Positions 33,408 to 42,148 of a stretch of DNA of 64,000 nt are shown one piece after another. The number at the start of each line of letters is the position of its first letter. The first letter of the stretch is position 1. The notes under the pieces were generated by a model. It saw only the letters and a program-made list of their open reading frames with translations, had not been told where the DNA came from and did no database searches. Made by a program: the position numbers and the translations under genes. Where the stretch lies: positions 122,063-186,062 of the forward strand of contig NZ_LANA01000001.1 of assembly GCF_012932795.1 (NCBI RefSeq). The letters are read 5' to 3'. The DNA is from Candidatus Pelagibacter communis. Its GTDB lineage: Bacteria; Pseudomonadota; Alphaproteobacteria; Pelagibacterales; Pelagibacteraceae.

Positions 33408-33460
33408 ATATATATATTTATAATATTAAATTGAGTCTTCTAAGTCTAGATAGGATATTT

Positions 33461-35419
33461 TTGAGCAAGCTACATAAAGATTTATCAAACGCAATAAGGT
33501 TTTTATCTATAGATGCTGTGCAAAAAGCAAATTCGGGGCATCCTGGAATGCCAATGGGTATGGCAGATGTTGTAACGGTTTTATTTAAAAACTTCCTTAA
33601 ATTTAACCCAAAAAATCCTAACTGGTTAAATAGAGATAGATTTGTTCTTTCTGCAGGCCACGGATCAATGCTCCTTTACTCCTTGCTGCATTTGACTGGG
33701 TACAAAAGCATCTCTTTAAAAAATATTAAAAATTTTAGACAATTAAAATCAATTTGCGCAGGCCACCCTGAGTATCACCCTGGCACTGGAATTGAGACTA
33801 CAACAGGTCCTCTTGGACAGGGGATTGCTAATTCAGTTGGGCTTGCTATTGCAGAGGAAATTTTAAAAAAAAAACTAGGTAAGGAGATAATAAATCACAA
33901 AACTTATGTTTTAGCTGGAGATGGGTGTTTAATGGAAGGCATTAGTCATGAAGCGATGAGCTTAGCTGGACATTTAAAATTAAAAAACTTAGTAATGCTT
34001 TTTGATAATAATGCAATTTCAATAGATGGACCAACTAGTTTAGCGGTTTCAGATAATTATAAAAAAAGATTTGAGAGTTATGGCTGGGATTACATTCTAA
34101 TTAATGGTCACAATGAAAAAGAAATTTTTGCCGCATTAAAAAAAGTACAAAATACAAAGAAACCTACTGTCATTTCTTGTAAAACAAAAATTGGTTATGG
34201 TTCACCTAATAAATCAGGAAAAGCTTCTTCTCATGGTAGCCCTCTTGGTCAAGATGAGGTTAAACTTGTCCGAAAAATATTGGATTGGAAATACAAGCCT
34301 TTTGATATTCCAAAGAACATTTTAAGTGAATGGAAAAAAATTGGTAATAAGGGTGTGAAGCTTGAAGCGAAATGGAACAAATTTTATAAAAGAAAAAAAC
34401 AAGAAATAAATAAAATATTAAAAAACAGTTTCTATAAAACATTAAAATCTGAGAAACTAGTTTCTATTAAAGAAACTAAAAGTATTGCTACGCGAAAGTC
34501 CTCTGAATTAGTATTAAATGCCCTTACTAAAAAAACTAATACTTTAATAGGTGGTTCAGCTGATTTGGCCGGATCAAACAATACAAAAACAAAATACCAT
34601 AATATTATTAAACCTGGTGATTTTAATGGAGATTATATTCATTACGGAGTGAGAGAACATGCTATGTGTGGAATAATGAATGGTATCGCTCTGCATAGTA
34701 AATTTATTCCTTATGGTGGAACTTTCTTAATATTTACAGATTACTGTAAGCCTTCAATTCGGTTATCAGCATTAATGGAACAAAGGGTTATTTATGTAAT
34801 GACACATGATTCAATTGGACTAGGTGAAGATGGTCCAACCCATCAACCAATAGAACAATTATCTGGATTAAGATCTATTCCAAATTTAAATGTTTTTAGA
34901 CCTGCAGATAGAATGGAAACTATTGAATGTTGGGAACTATCACTAAAAAATTCAAAAACACCAAGTGTATTATCTTTAACCAGACAAAACCTTGACCCTA
35001 TCCGAAAAAAATATTCAAATATAAATAAATGCTCTTTTGGGGCTTATGAGGTTTTGAGAACTGATAAAAAGATTTCCTTAACTATACTTGCTAGTGGTTC
35101 AGAGGTTAATTTAGCAATTGAAACTAGCCATAAATTGGCCAAAGATAAGATATACTCTAAGGTTATATCAGTACCATGCCAAGACCTTTTTGACTCACAA
35201 TCAAAATTTTATAAGAAAAAGATTCTTGATGAAACAAAGTTTAAAATATCAATTGAAGCAGCATCGACAGATTGCTGGAAAAAATATGTTGGAACAGAAG
35301 GTTTGACTTTTGGAATTGACACATTTGGTAAAAGTGCACCATACAAGGAAATTTATGAATATTTTGGATTAACAGCTGAAAATATTTCCAAAAAATCTAA
35401 GAATCTAATAAAGAGTTAA
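33461..35419 (+). CDS. tkt: Transketolase
   Basis: Thiamine-diphosphate enzyme of the pentose phosphate pathway and gluconeogenic sugar rearrangements. Motifs: AIRFLSIDAVQKANSGHPGMPMG at the N-terminus (in two parts), AGHGSMLLYSLLHLTGY, TGPLGQGIANSVG, the cofactor loop AGDGCLMEGISHEAMSLAG, and THDSIGLGEDGPTHQP. The start is taken as TTG 33461 with AGGA 5 bases upstream, giving 652 residues (family about 660). The frame is open to an ATG at 33365, but that would add a hydrophobic, unconserved 32-residue leader and run antisense over the coiled-coil gene. First gene of tkt-gap-pgk-fda. Confidence 0.95.
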   Translation: MSKLHKDLSNAIRFLSIDAVQKANSGHPGMPMGMADVVTVLFKNFLKFNPKNPNWLNRDRFVLSAGHGSMLLYSLLHLTGYKSISLKNIKNFRQLKSICAGHPEYHPGTGIETTTGPLGQGIANSVGLAIAEEILKKKLGKEIINHKTYVLAGDGCLMEGISHEAMSLAGHLKLKNLVMLFDNNAISIDGPTSLAVSDNYKKRFESYGWDYILINGHNEKEIFAALKKVQNTKKPTVISCKTKIGYGSPNKSGKASSHGSPLGQDEVKLVRKILDWKYKPFDIPKNILSEWKKIGNKGVKLEAKWNKFYKRKKQEINKILKNSFYKTLKSEKLVSIKETKSIATRKSSELVLNALTKKTNTLIGGSADLAGSNNTKTKYHNIIKPGDFNGDYIHYGVREHAMCGIMNGIALHSKFIPYGGTFLIFTDYCKPSIRLSALMEQRVIYVMTHDSIGLGEDGPTHQPIEQLSGLRSIPNLNVFRPADRMETIECWELSLKNSKTPSVLSLTRQNLDPIRKKYSNINKCSFGAYEVLRTDKKISLTILASGSEVNLAIETSHKLAKDKIYSKVISVPCQDLFDSQSKFYKKKILDETKFKISIEAASTDCWKKYVGTEGLTFGIDTFGKSAPYKEIYEYFGLTAENISKKSKNLIKS

Positions 35420-35421
35420 AT

Positions 35422-36429
35422 ATGAAAATAAAAGTTGGAATTAATGGAATGGGAAGAATTGGTAGAATGGTTATTAGAGCTATCATTGAAAGCCAAAATA
35501 AAGATATAGAAATTAAACATATTAATAACCGGTCCAATTCTGAGGCAAGCTGCACTTTAATTAAATATGACTCTATTCATGGAAAATTTAATGCAAACTT
35601 AGATTTTGATGAAAATCACCTTATTATTAACCAAAAAAAAATAACTTTTTCACAGGATACAAAAATTGAAAACATAAACTGGAAAAAATTTGATGTTGAT
35701 TATGTTTTTGAGTGTACAGGAAAATTTAATTCAAAAGAAAAATTATTAGCACATATTAAAAATGGAGCCAAAAAAGTTATTGTCTCTGCACCATGTAAAG
35801 ATGCGGATAAAACAATTGTGTATGGTGTTAATGAAAATATACTTTCTAAAGAAGATCAAATAGTTTCAGCAGCCTCATGTACAACTAATTGCCTAGCTCC
35901 AGTTGCAAATGTATTAAATGAAAGTTTTGAAATTGAAAAAGGTTTTATGACTACAATTCATGCATTTACTAGTGACCAGAGAATTTTAGATAACTCACAC
36001 AAAGATCCTAGAAGAGCAAGATCTGCTAGTCAATCTATTGTGCCAACATCAACGGGGGCATCAAAAGCAATTGGTGAAATTATACCATCCCTAAAAGGGA
36101 AACTTGAAGGTGTAGCCATGAGAGTTCCAACTCCAAATGTTTCACTTATAGAGCTCGTCTTTTGTACCAAAAAAGAAATAGATAAAGAAAAAATTAATGA
36201 AGCTTTTGCTCAAGCAACTAAGAAACAATCAAAAAGAGTTTTAGAAATCACAGAAGAAAAGTTGGTATCAATTGATTTTAATCATAATTCTGCTTCAGCG
36301 ATTGTGGACTCTTCCTTGACAAGCGTTGTGGGTAAAAATATGGGAAAAATTTCAGCTTGGTATGATAATGAGTGGGGTTTTTCAAATAGAATGTGTGATA
36401 TTGCAGAATATCTTCATAAGATCTCCTAA
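35422..36429 (+). CDS. gap: Glyceraldehyde-3-phosphate dehydrogenase, likely NADP-preferring
   Basis: Catalyses the reversible step between glyceraldehyde 3-phosphate and 1,3-bisphosphoglycerate. The 335 residues have GINGMGRIGR at the N-terminus and catalytic Cys153 in ASCTTNCLAP. The Asp that binds the NAD ribose (Asp32 in the Bacillus enzyme) is Asn36 here (INNRSN), and the Leu187-Pro188 pair is Asn191-Ser192 (ILDNSHKD). Such changes mark NADP-using GAPDHs, so a biosynthetic direction is likely. It starts 2 bases after tkt and overlaps pgk by one. Confidence 0.96.
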   Translation: MKIKVGINGMGRIGRMVIRAIIESQNKDIEIKHINNRSNSEASCTLIKYDSIHGKFNANLDFDENHLIINQKKITFSQDTKIENINWKKFDVDYVFECTGKFNSKEKLLAHIKNGAKKVIVSAPCKDADKTIVYGVNENILSKEDQIVSAASCTTNCLAPVANVLNESFEIEKGFMTTIHAFTSDQRILDNSHKDPRRARSASQSIVPTSTGASKAIGEIIPSLKGKLEGVAMRVPTPNVSLIELVFCTKKEIDKEKINEAFAQATKKQSKRVLEITEEKLVSIDFNHNSASAIVDSSLTSVVGKNMGKISAWYDNEWGFSNRMCDIAEYLHKIS

Positions 36430-37607
36430 TGAGAAATATAAAGGATGTAGCTAACCTTAATCAAAAAAAAGTCCTGCTACGCCTTGACCTAAATGTTCCG
36501 TTAGATAGTGGAAAAATTACTGATACTACAAGAATAGACAAAATACTTCCTACTATTAAATTTTTACTAAAAAATAAATCAAAGATAATAATATTATCTC
36601 ACGTCGGAAGACCAAAGGGGAAGATTATAAATGAACTGTCTCTTAAGCCCATATGCGAGGATCTGAAAAAAAAATTAAAAGAAAACATAACTCTTGTTAC
36701 AAAAAATTTGAAAGAAATAAATTCCAAAGAACTATTTAACAATGAAGATGAAAAAATTGTAATGCTTGAAAATCTTAGATTTAATAAAGAAGAAGAAGAA
36801 AATAATAGTGAATTTGCAGAAAATTTAGCAAGTCTAGCTGATATTTACGTTAATGATGCTTTTTCATGCTCTCACAGAACTCATGCTTCAATTTTCGAAA
36901 TTACAAAATTTCTTCCTTCATATGCAGGTCTTCAATTAAATTTAGAAATTGATGCCTTAACTAAAATTACGTCTGAAATCAAAAAACCTGTAACTTGCAT
37001 AATTGGAGGCTCAAAAATATCAACTAAAATTAATATTATTAAAAATTTAATCTCAAAATTTGATTACATTGTGATTTTGGGAGGCATGGCTAACAATATA
37101 CTAAAATATAAAGGCCATAATATTGGAAAATCATTACAGGAAGTAAATTGTGATAAAATTATTGAAGAAATATTTTTTCTCTCAAAGAATAAAAATTGTA
37201 AAATAATTTATCCTGAAGATGTCATAGTAGGAAAAGATTTAAATGGATCACCTAAAATAAAAGAAGTGAATAAAGTTTCTGAAGATGAATTAATTTTAGA
37301 CATAGGTCCTAAAACAATACAAATAGTTAATAAACTTATTGAAAAAAGTAAAACTATTTTATGGAATGGGCCAGCTGGTTATTTTGAAAATCCAAATTTT
37401 GCTAAAGGAAGTTTGGAAATTGCAAAAAAAATTGTTGAAAAAAATAAAGCTAATACAATTTATTCAGTGGCAGGTGGTGGAGATACTGTAGCTCTGTTAA
37501 ATAGTATAGGTGTTATTAATAATTTTAATTTTGTTTCAACTGCAGGTGGAGCCTTCTTAGAATATCTTGAAGGAAAAGAACTTCCTGGTATAAGTGCGCT
37601 AAATTGA
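36429..37607 (+). CDS. pgk: Phosphoglycerate kinase
   Basis: Transfers phosphate between 1,3-bisphosphoglycerate and ADP. The 392 residues show VLLRLDLNVPLDSGKITDTT (14-33), ILSHVGRPKGK, MLENLRFNKEEE, VNDAFSCSHRTHAS, CIIGGSKISTK, the hinge ILWNGPAGYFE, and the C-terminal AGGGDTVALL. It overlaps gap by one base and precedes fda by one base, so the four sugar genes tkt-gap-pgk-fda form one operon. Confidence 0.98.
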   Translation: MRNIKDVANLNQKKVLLRLDLNVPLDSGKITDTTRIDKILPTIKFLLKNKSKIIILSHVGRPKGKIINELSLKPICEDLKKKLKENITLVTKNLKEINSKELFNNEDEKIVMLENLRFNKEEEENNSEFAENLASLADIYVNDAFSCSHRTHASIFEITKFLPSYAGLQLNLEIDALTKITSEIKKPVTCIIGGSKISTKINIIKNLISKFDYIVILGGMANNILKYKGHNIGKSLQEVNCDKIIEEIFFLSKNKNCKIIYPEDVIVGKDLNGSPKIKEVNKVSEDELILDIGPKTIQIVNKLIEKSKTILWNGPAGYFENPNFAKGSLEIAKKIVEKNKANTIYSVAGGGDTVALLNSIGVINNFNFVSTAGGAFLEYLEGKELPGISALN

Positions 37608-37608
37608 T

Positions 37609-38619
37609 ATGTCAGAATTAAATAAAATTGCTTTAAAAATCCTATCAAATGGAAAAGGCATCCTAGCTGCGGATGAAAGCACTGGGACTATGACCAAAAG
37701 ATTAGAAAGCGTAAATGTGCTATCATCTGCAGAAAATAGACTTTTATTTAGAGAAACACTTTTCTCATCTGAAAGTATGAAAAATTGTATCGGTGGGGTA
37801 ATTTTATATGATGAAACAATCAAACAATTAACCAATTCAAATAAATCTATACCTGATTTAATATCTTCTGCTGGTGCTGTACCTGGTATAAAAGTAGATA
37901 CTGGTGCAAAAGTTTTGGCCGGTTCACCTGAAGAAAAAATCACTGAAGGTCTTGATGGATTGAGAGAAAGATTAAAAGAGTATTACCAACTTGGAGCACA
38001 ATTCACAAAGTGGAGAGGCGTATACAGTATTTCAAATAAGTATCCGAGTAAATTATCAATTTATTCAAATGCACATGCACTTGCTAGATATTCTGCTCTT
38101 GTGCAAGAATGTAAGATGGTGCCAATAGTTGAGCCAGAAGTTTTAATGGATGGAAATCATTCAGCAGAGGACTGTTTTAATATAACTTCAGAAGTTATTA
38201 AGAAATGTTTCGAAGAATTAATACTTCATAAAGTTGATTTAAGTGGAATAATTTTAAAACCAAATATGATTTTAGCTGGAGCTAACTCAGAAAAAAAAAC
38301 ATCTAATGAAGAAATTGCTAAACTTACTTTGAAATGCCTTAGAGAAAATGTTCCATCAGATGTACCTGGGATTGCATTTTTATCAGGTGGCCAATCAGAA
38401 GTAGAAGCAACTGAAAATTTAAATTTAATAAATAAAAATAATGATACAAATTTTATTATGACGTATTCATATGGAAGAGCACTACAGCAAAGTGCCCTTA
38501 AATTTTGGTCAAAAGATATTGAAAATACTGAAGGTACTCAAAAAGTTTTTAACCACCGAGCCAATATGTGTACACTTGCAGCTCAGGGAAAATGGTCAGC
38601 AGAACTTGAAACAAAATAA
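37609..38619 (+). CDS. fda: Fructose-bisphosphate aldolase, class I
   Basis: Schiff-base aldolase joining dihydroxyacetone phosphate and glyceraldehyde 3-phosphate. The 336 residues have the eukaryote-like class I signature: GKGILAADESTGTMTKRL, FTKWRGVYSI, VPIVEPEVLMDG, and LSGIILKPNMILAG, which holds the Schiff-base Lys, followed by FLSGGQSEVEA. It closes the tkt-gap-pgk-fda operon. The 3' end overlaps the probable thiE start by 14 bases. Confidence 0.96.
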   Translation: MSELNKIALKILSNGKGILAADESTGTMTKRLESVNVLSSAENRLLFRETLFSSESMKNCIGGVILYDETIKQLTNSNKSIPDLISSAGAVPGIKVDTGAKVLAGSPEEKITEGLDGLRERLKEYYQLGAQFTKWRGVYSISNKYPSKLSIYSNAHALARYSALVQECKMVPIVEPEVLMDGNHSAEDCFNITSEVIKKCFEELILHKVDLSGIILKPNMILAGANSEKKTSNEEIAKLTLKCLRENVPSDVPGIAFLSGGQSEVEATENLNLINKNNDTNFIMTYSYGRALQQSALKFWSKDIENTEGTQKVFNHRANMCTLAAQGKWSAELETK

Positions 38620-39229
38620 GACTAATAAAAAATTTATTTATCTAATTTCTCCAAATAAAATTAAAAATGAAGATTTCTATGTCAATCTTTCATTAGTATT
38701 GAGCTCAAAAAAAGTAAGTTTTTTTCAATTAAGAATTAAAAAAGAAACAAATAAAAATAAATTAATAATTGGGAAAAAAATTCACAAAATTTGTAAAAGA
38801 TACAAAGTTAAATTTTTAATTAACGATGATCCAAGACTTGCTAAAAAACTTAATGCTGATGGTTGTCACTTGGGTCAAAAAGATATGGACATTTTAAAAG
38901 CTAGAAAAATATTAAAAAATAAAATTATTGGAATTACTTGTCATAATTCGATTAATTTAGCAAAAAAGGCAATTAATAATGGTGCTGACTATTTAGCATT
39001 TGGTGCCTTCTATTCATCTCAAACAAAAAAAATTAAATATAAGGCGAGCTTAAAAATATTAAGACTAGCTAAAAAAATAACAAATACGTCAATTGTAGCA
39101 ATAGGAGGTATAAAGCTAAGTAATTATAAAAGACTCTTATTGAATAAAGCTAACTTTTTGGCTATTTCAGGCTACATTTGGAATAATAAAAAATACAAAC
39201 CATTAGAAGCTATTAAAAGATTAAAATGA
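38606..39229 (+). CDS. thiE: Thiamine-phosphate synthase
   Basis: Joins HMP-PP and the thiazole phosphate to thiamine phosphate. Visible are FIYLISP, FFQLRIK, FLINDDPRLAKKLNADGCHLGQ (in two parts), IIGITCHN, GADYLAFGAFYSSQTKK, and VAIGGIKLSNY, all in the family order. Translation is open upstream to an ATG at 38471, but this lies inside fda. A TTG at 38606 gives 207 residues, the family length, and is preferred; ATA or ATT starts cannot be excluded. efp overlaps its stop by 4 bases. Confidence 0.88.
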   Translation: MKQNKTNKKFIYLISPNKIKNEDFYVNLSLVLSSKKVSFFQLRIKKETNKNKLIIGKKIHKICKRYKVKFLINDDPRLAKKLNADGCHLGQKDMDILKARKILKNKIIGITCHNSINLAKKAINNGADYLAFGAFYSSQTKKIKYKASLKILRLAKKITNTSIVAIGGIKLSNYKRLLLNKANFLAISGYIWNNKKYKPLEAIKRLK

Positions 39230-39786
39230 AAATATACGCAAGTGAAATCAGAGTCGGAATGCTAGTTGAATATAAAGACGACCTTTGGCAAGTACTTAAA
39301 ACACAACATGTAAAACCAGGGAAAGGTGGTGCATTTGCTCAGGTTGAAATGAAAAGTGTTAATAAAAATACAAAATTAAATGAAAGGTTTAGATCAAGCG
39401 AGTCTATAGAAAAAGCTTCTTTGGATGAAACAAAGTTTAATTATCTCTATGATGATGAAACAGATTATTTCTTTATGGATCCTAAATCTTTTGAACAAAT
39501 TAATATAAAAAAAGATTCAGTTGGTGAAAAAGGAAAATTGCTTACAGAAAATCTAGAAGTTAATATCAGTTTCTACAATGAGAAACCATTAACTGTAGAT
39601 TTACCAAATCAGGTCACTTGCACAATCCAGTCAACAGATGTGGCACTTAAAGGGCAAACAGTTTCTTCCTCTTATAAACCTGCAACTTTAGATAATGGAA
39701 TAAATATTCAAGTTCCTCCTTTTATTGAAAGTGGAGACAAAATTATAGTTGATACCAGAACTATAGAATATATTAAAAAAATATAA
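39226..39786 (+). CDS. efp: Elongation factor P
   Basis: Relieves ribosome stalling at polyproline stretches. The 186 residues are full length; domain I has KPGKGGAFAQVEMK with Lys33 in the loop that EpmA-type enzymes lysylate, followed by TKLNERFRSSESIEKA. The OB domains end with IQVPPFIESGDKIIVDTRT. It overlaps thiE by 4 bases and precedes suhB by 5. The modifying enzymes are not in the window. Confidence 0.97.
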   Translation: MKIYASEIRVGMLVEYKDDLWQVLKTQHVKPGKGGAFAQVEMKSVNKNTKLNERFRSSESIEKASLDETKFNYLYDDETDYFFMDPKSFEQINIKKDSVGEKGKLLTENLEVNISFYNEKPLTVDLPNQVTCTIQSTDVALKGQTVSSSYKPATLDNGINIQVPPFIESGDKIIVDTRTIEYIKKI

Positions 39787-39791
39787 ATTAT

Positions 39792-40532
39792 ATGCAATCA
39801 ATATCAGCTAATCTAAATATTATGATAAAGGCTGCTGAAAAAGCATCTAGAGCTTTAATTAGAGATTTTGGTGAAGTAGAAAAACTTCAGGTTTCAACAA
39901 AAGGACCTACCGATTTTGTTTCAAATGCTGATTTAAAAGCAGAAAAAATAATTATTGACGAATTAAAAAAAGCAAGACCCTTTTATTCTATTATAAGTGA
40001 AGAAGACGGTTCTGAAATGAACAAAGATAAAAACAATATATGGATTATAGACCCTATTGATGGTACTACAAATTTTTTACACGGCATTCCTCATTTTGCG
40101 ATATCTATTGCCCTGAAATCTGGAAATGAAATAGTTTCTGGCTTAATTTATGATCCAATAAAAGATGAGATGTTTTATGCTGAAAAAGAAAATGGTGCTT
40201 TTTTTAACAACCAAAGAATTAGAGTCTCTAAAAAAAAAGAGCTTAATAGCTGTTTATTTGTTACGGGAGGATTATCAAAAAATGAAATTGATCTTCCTCT
40301 AAGAAAATCTGGAAGTGCGGCACTTGATATAGCGTACGTCGCTGCAGGTAGATATGATGGGTATTTTCAAAATGATCTAAATTTATGGGATATTGCAGCA
40401 GGTATCATAATTTTAAAAGAAGCTGGTGGAATGATTAATGAGATAGATCTGTCTCAAAACAAAAATATTCAAATAAGAGCATCTAGCACGGCGATTAACG
40501 ATAAAATGCTTGAAAAATTGAAGAACTTTTAA
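39792..40532 (+). CDS. suhB: Inositol monophosphatase-family protein (SuhB-like)
   Basis: Mg-dependent phosphatase of the inositol monophosphatase fold; SuhB also helps rRNA transcription in E. coli. Metal sites are seen in STKGPTDFVSNADLKAE, SEEDG and DPIDGTTNFLHG, and the C-terminal LNLWDIAAGIIILKEAGG. The 246 residues are near normal (about 265). Located after efp within the plus-strand run. The natural substrate is not known from sequence. Confidence 0.9.
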   Translation: MQSISANLNIMIKAAEKASRALIRDFGEVEKLQVSTKGPTDFVSNADLKAEKIIIDELKKARPFYSIISEEDGSEMNKDKNNIWIIDPIDGTTNFLHGIPHFAISIALKSGNEIVSGLIYDPIKDEMFYAEKENGAFFNNQRIRVSKKKELNSCLFVTGGLSKNEIDLPLRKSGSAALDIAYVAAGRYDGYFQNDLNLWDIAAGIIILKEAGGMINEIDLSQNKNIQIRASSTAINDKMLEKLKNF

Positions 40533-40560
40533 TTGTTTTATAAAATTCTTTTGCTATAAG
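40533..40560 (+). promoter_or_regulatory. Candidate extended -10 promoter of rpmE
   Basis: TTGTTT (40533-40538) and TATAAG (40555-40560) are spaced by 16 bases, and the -10 is preceded by TGC, the extended -10 motif. Transcription would begin at about 40567, next to the rpmE ATG at 40568, so the transcript would be leaderless or nearly so. Confidence 0.4.
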
Positions 40561-40567
40561 TCTCGAT

Positions 40568-40798
40568 ATGAAAAAAGACATACATCCAGACTACCATACT
40601 ATCAAAGTAGAGATGACTGATGGAACTCAATTTGAGACTAGATCAACTTGGGGAAAAGAAGGAGAAGTTTTAAAATTGGAGATTGATCCAAAATCTCATG
40701 CTGCTTGGACAGGTGGAAAGCAAAAACTAATGGACAAAGGTCGTGTTAGTAAGTTTAATAAGAAATTTCAAAACTTCAGATCAGAAAAAAAGGATTAA
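40568..40798 (+). CDS. rpmE: 50S ribosomal protein L31
   Basis: Bridges the two ribosomal subunits. The 76 residues begin [19 protein letters not shown], typical of the family. No cysteines are present, so it is the zinc-free (C-) form. It is next to trcR (no gap), in the same order known from alphaproteobacteria. Confidence 0.95.
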   Translation: MKKDIHPDYHTIKVEMTDGTQFETRSTWGKEGEVLKLEIDPKSHAAWTGGKQKLMDKGRVSKFNKKFQNFRSEKKD

Positions 40799-41386
40799 AT
40801 GTCAAACGTACCATTAATGCCTATGGCAACTGCTGTTTGGCTAGTAGAGAATACAACTCTAACATTTAAGCAAATTTCAAAATTTTGCAATTTACATGAG
40901 GTAGAAGTGCAAGGCATTGCAGATGGTGAAGTCGCAAAAGGAATAATGGCTTATAATCCAATTATATCTGGTCAGCTTACAAGAGAAGAAATTGAGTTGT
41001 CTTCACAAGATCAAAATCGTAACTTACAAATCAAAACTATAGATATTGAAATATCTAATTCTGATAAAAAAATAAAAAAATATATCCCTCTATCTAAAAG
41101 ACAGGATAAGCCAGACTCTGCTTTATGGTTAATCAAGCATCATTCATTTTTAAAAGATTCTCAAATAGCAAAATTGGTTGGTATAACTAAAAATTCTGTT
41201 ACATCGATTAAGAATAAGAGCTATTGGAATTATAATAATTTAAACTCAAAAGATCCAGTTGCTTTAGGGCTTTTTTCTCAAAAAGATTTAATTGATGCTA
41301 TTGAAAAAGCTGAAAGAAGAATAAAGAGAGAAAAAAAAGAAAAAGAGAAAGCAAAGAGAATACAAGAAGTTTCAATTAATGAATAA
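40799..41386 (+). CDS. trcR: DUF1013 protein, TrcR-like cell-cycle transcriptional regulator
   Basis: Alphaproteobacterial DNA-binding protein family, named TrcR in Caulobacter where it acts with the cell-cycle network. The opening PLMPMATAVWLVENTTLTF is diagnostic, followed by ISKFCNLHEVEVQGIADGEV. The middle has ALWLIKHHSFLKDSQIAKL and VGITKNSVTSIKNKSYW, a helix-turn-helix-like segment (about 107-145). The C-terminal 30 residues are a charged helix. It starts at the base after the rpmE stop, so the two are co-transcribed. Confidence 0.85.
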   Translation: MSNVPLMPMATAVWLVENTTLTFKQISKFCNLHEVEVQGIADGEVAKGIMAYNPIISGQLTREEIELSSQDQNRNLQIKTIDIEISNSDKKIKKYIPLSKRQDKPDSALWLIKHHSFLKDSQIAKLVGITKNSVTSIKNKSYWNYNNLNSKDPVALGLFSQKDLIDAIEKAERRIKREKKEKEKAKRIQEVSINE

Positions 41387-41442
41387 ATTTAATAGACATC
41401 AAAATTATATAGTGATAATTACTCACCTCTTTAGATAAATTT

Positions 41443-41637
41443 ATGAAAATAGAAGTTAAAGACAATAATATTGAACAAGCACTTAGAGTTCTTAAAAGAA
41501 AACTACAACGTGATGGTTTTTTTAAAGTGATTAAACTTAAAAGTGTTTATGAAAAACCGTCTGAAAAGAAAAAAAGAATTTTACAAGAAAATGTAAAAAG
41601 AGTTAAAAAGTTAAATAAACTTAAGAATAGAATATAA
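41443..41637 (+). CDS. rpsU: 30S ribosomal protein S21
   Basis: Small-subunit protein near the anti-Shine-Dalgarno region that helps initiation. The 64 residues carry the family pattern: IEVKDNNIEQALRVLKRKLQ, then a basic helix and C-terminal Lys-rich tail. It stands 56 bases after trcR and 6 bases before the initiator tRNA. Confidence 0.93.
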   Translation: MKIEVKDNNIEQALRVLKRKLQRDGFFKVIKLKSVYEKPSEKKKRILQENVKRVKKLNKLKNRI

Positions 41638-41643
41638 ATATAC

Positions 41644-41720
<77 letters not shown>

Positions 41721-41913
41721 ATCCCAGCAACACTTTTTTGATTTAGATAACGTTCAAAAAATAATTTGTCCACACTATATACTCACTCGGAGTCAAAAAT
41801 CTGTTTTAGTTAGTTGCAAAGTGGTAGATGAAATACATAATTTCAAATATTATTACTATTTTAAGTATCGACATATAATTTTATTTGACAATGTAAATAA
41901 GGTCATAGTATGG
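41721..41913. other. Gene-free gap after tRNA-fMet
   Basis: About 190 bases between the initiator tRNA and the first of two small minus-strand genes. No reading frame of note, tRNA or clear hairpin terminator was recognised. A TTGACA at 41885-41890 has no matching -10 at a suitable distance. Confidence 0.6.
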
Positions 41914-42084
41914 CTAGAAATTATCTTTAAATATATAAATAAAAGTTAAAACTATAAGAACTATGATAATCCAAATAGTAAGATAAGTTAATAGTTGTTT
42001 TAATTTTGAATTAGATTGTAAAAAAGCAGGAAGAACCAATAAGAGAACTCCTATCATATAAACTACAGGTATTATCTGATCCAT
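41914..42084 (-). CDS. Small two-helix membrane protein (56 aa), unknown
   Basis: A 56-residue frame starting MDQIIPVVYMIGVLLL and ending KDNF. Two hydrophobic stretches, about 4-21 and 32-51, are joined by a short polar loop with SNSKLK, which is a typical helical-hairpin layout. The start has no clear Shine-Dalgarno sequence. It lies 64 bases after another small membrane protein on the same strand and downstream of pntB. I do not recognise the family. That it is a gene rests on its hydrophobic pattern and on filling an otherwise empty region. Confidence 0.5.
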   Translation of the reverse strand: MDQIIPVVYMIGVLLLVLPAFLQSNSKLKQLLTYLTIWIIIVLIVLTFIYIFKDNF

Positions 42085-42148
42085 AATCCAAGATTAACAA
42101 ATCTAAAATCAAGTGTCTAGATGGTTGGGGTGGTATTAGCTTACAGTT

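Noticed and set aside
33365..33460. ATG-initiated N-terminal extension of transketolase with a hydrophobic, signal-like leader
   Set aside because: Antisense to the coiled-coil gene, low complexity with TA repeats, and not found in the family; the TTG at 33461 explains the protein better.
41885..41911. Consensus TTGACA pointing rightward in the gap after tRNA-fMet
   Set aside because: No acceptable -10 at 16-18 bases and no plus-strand gene downstream.
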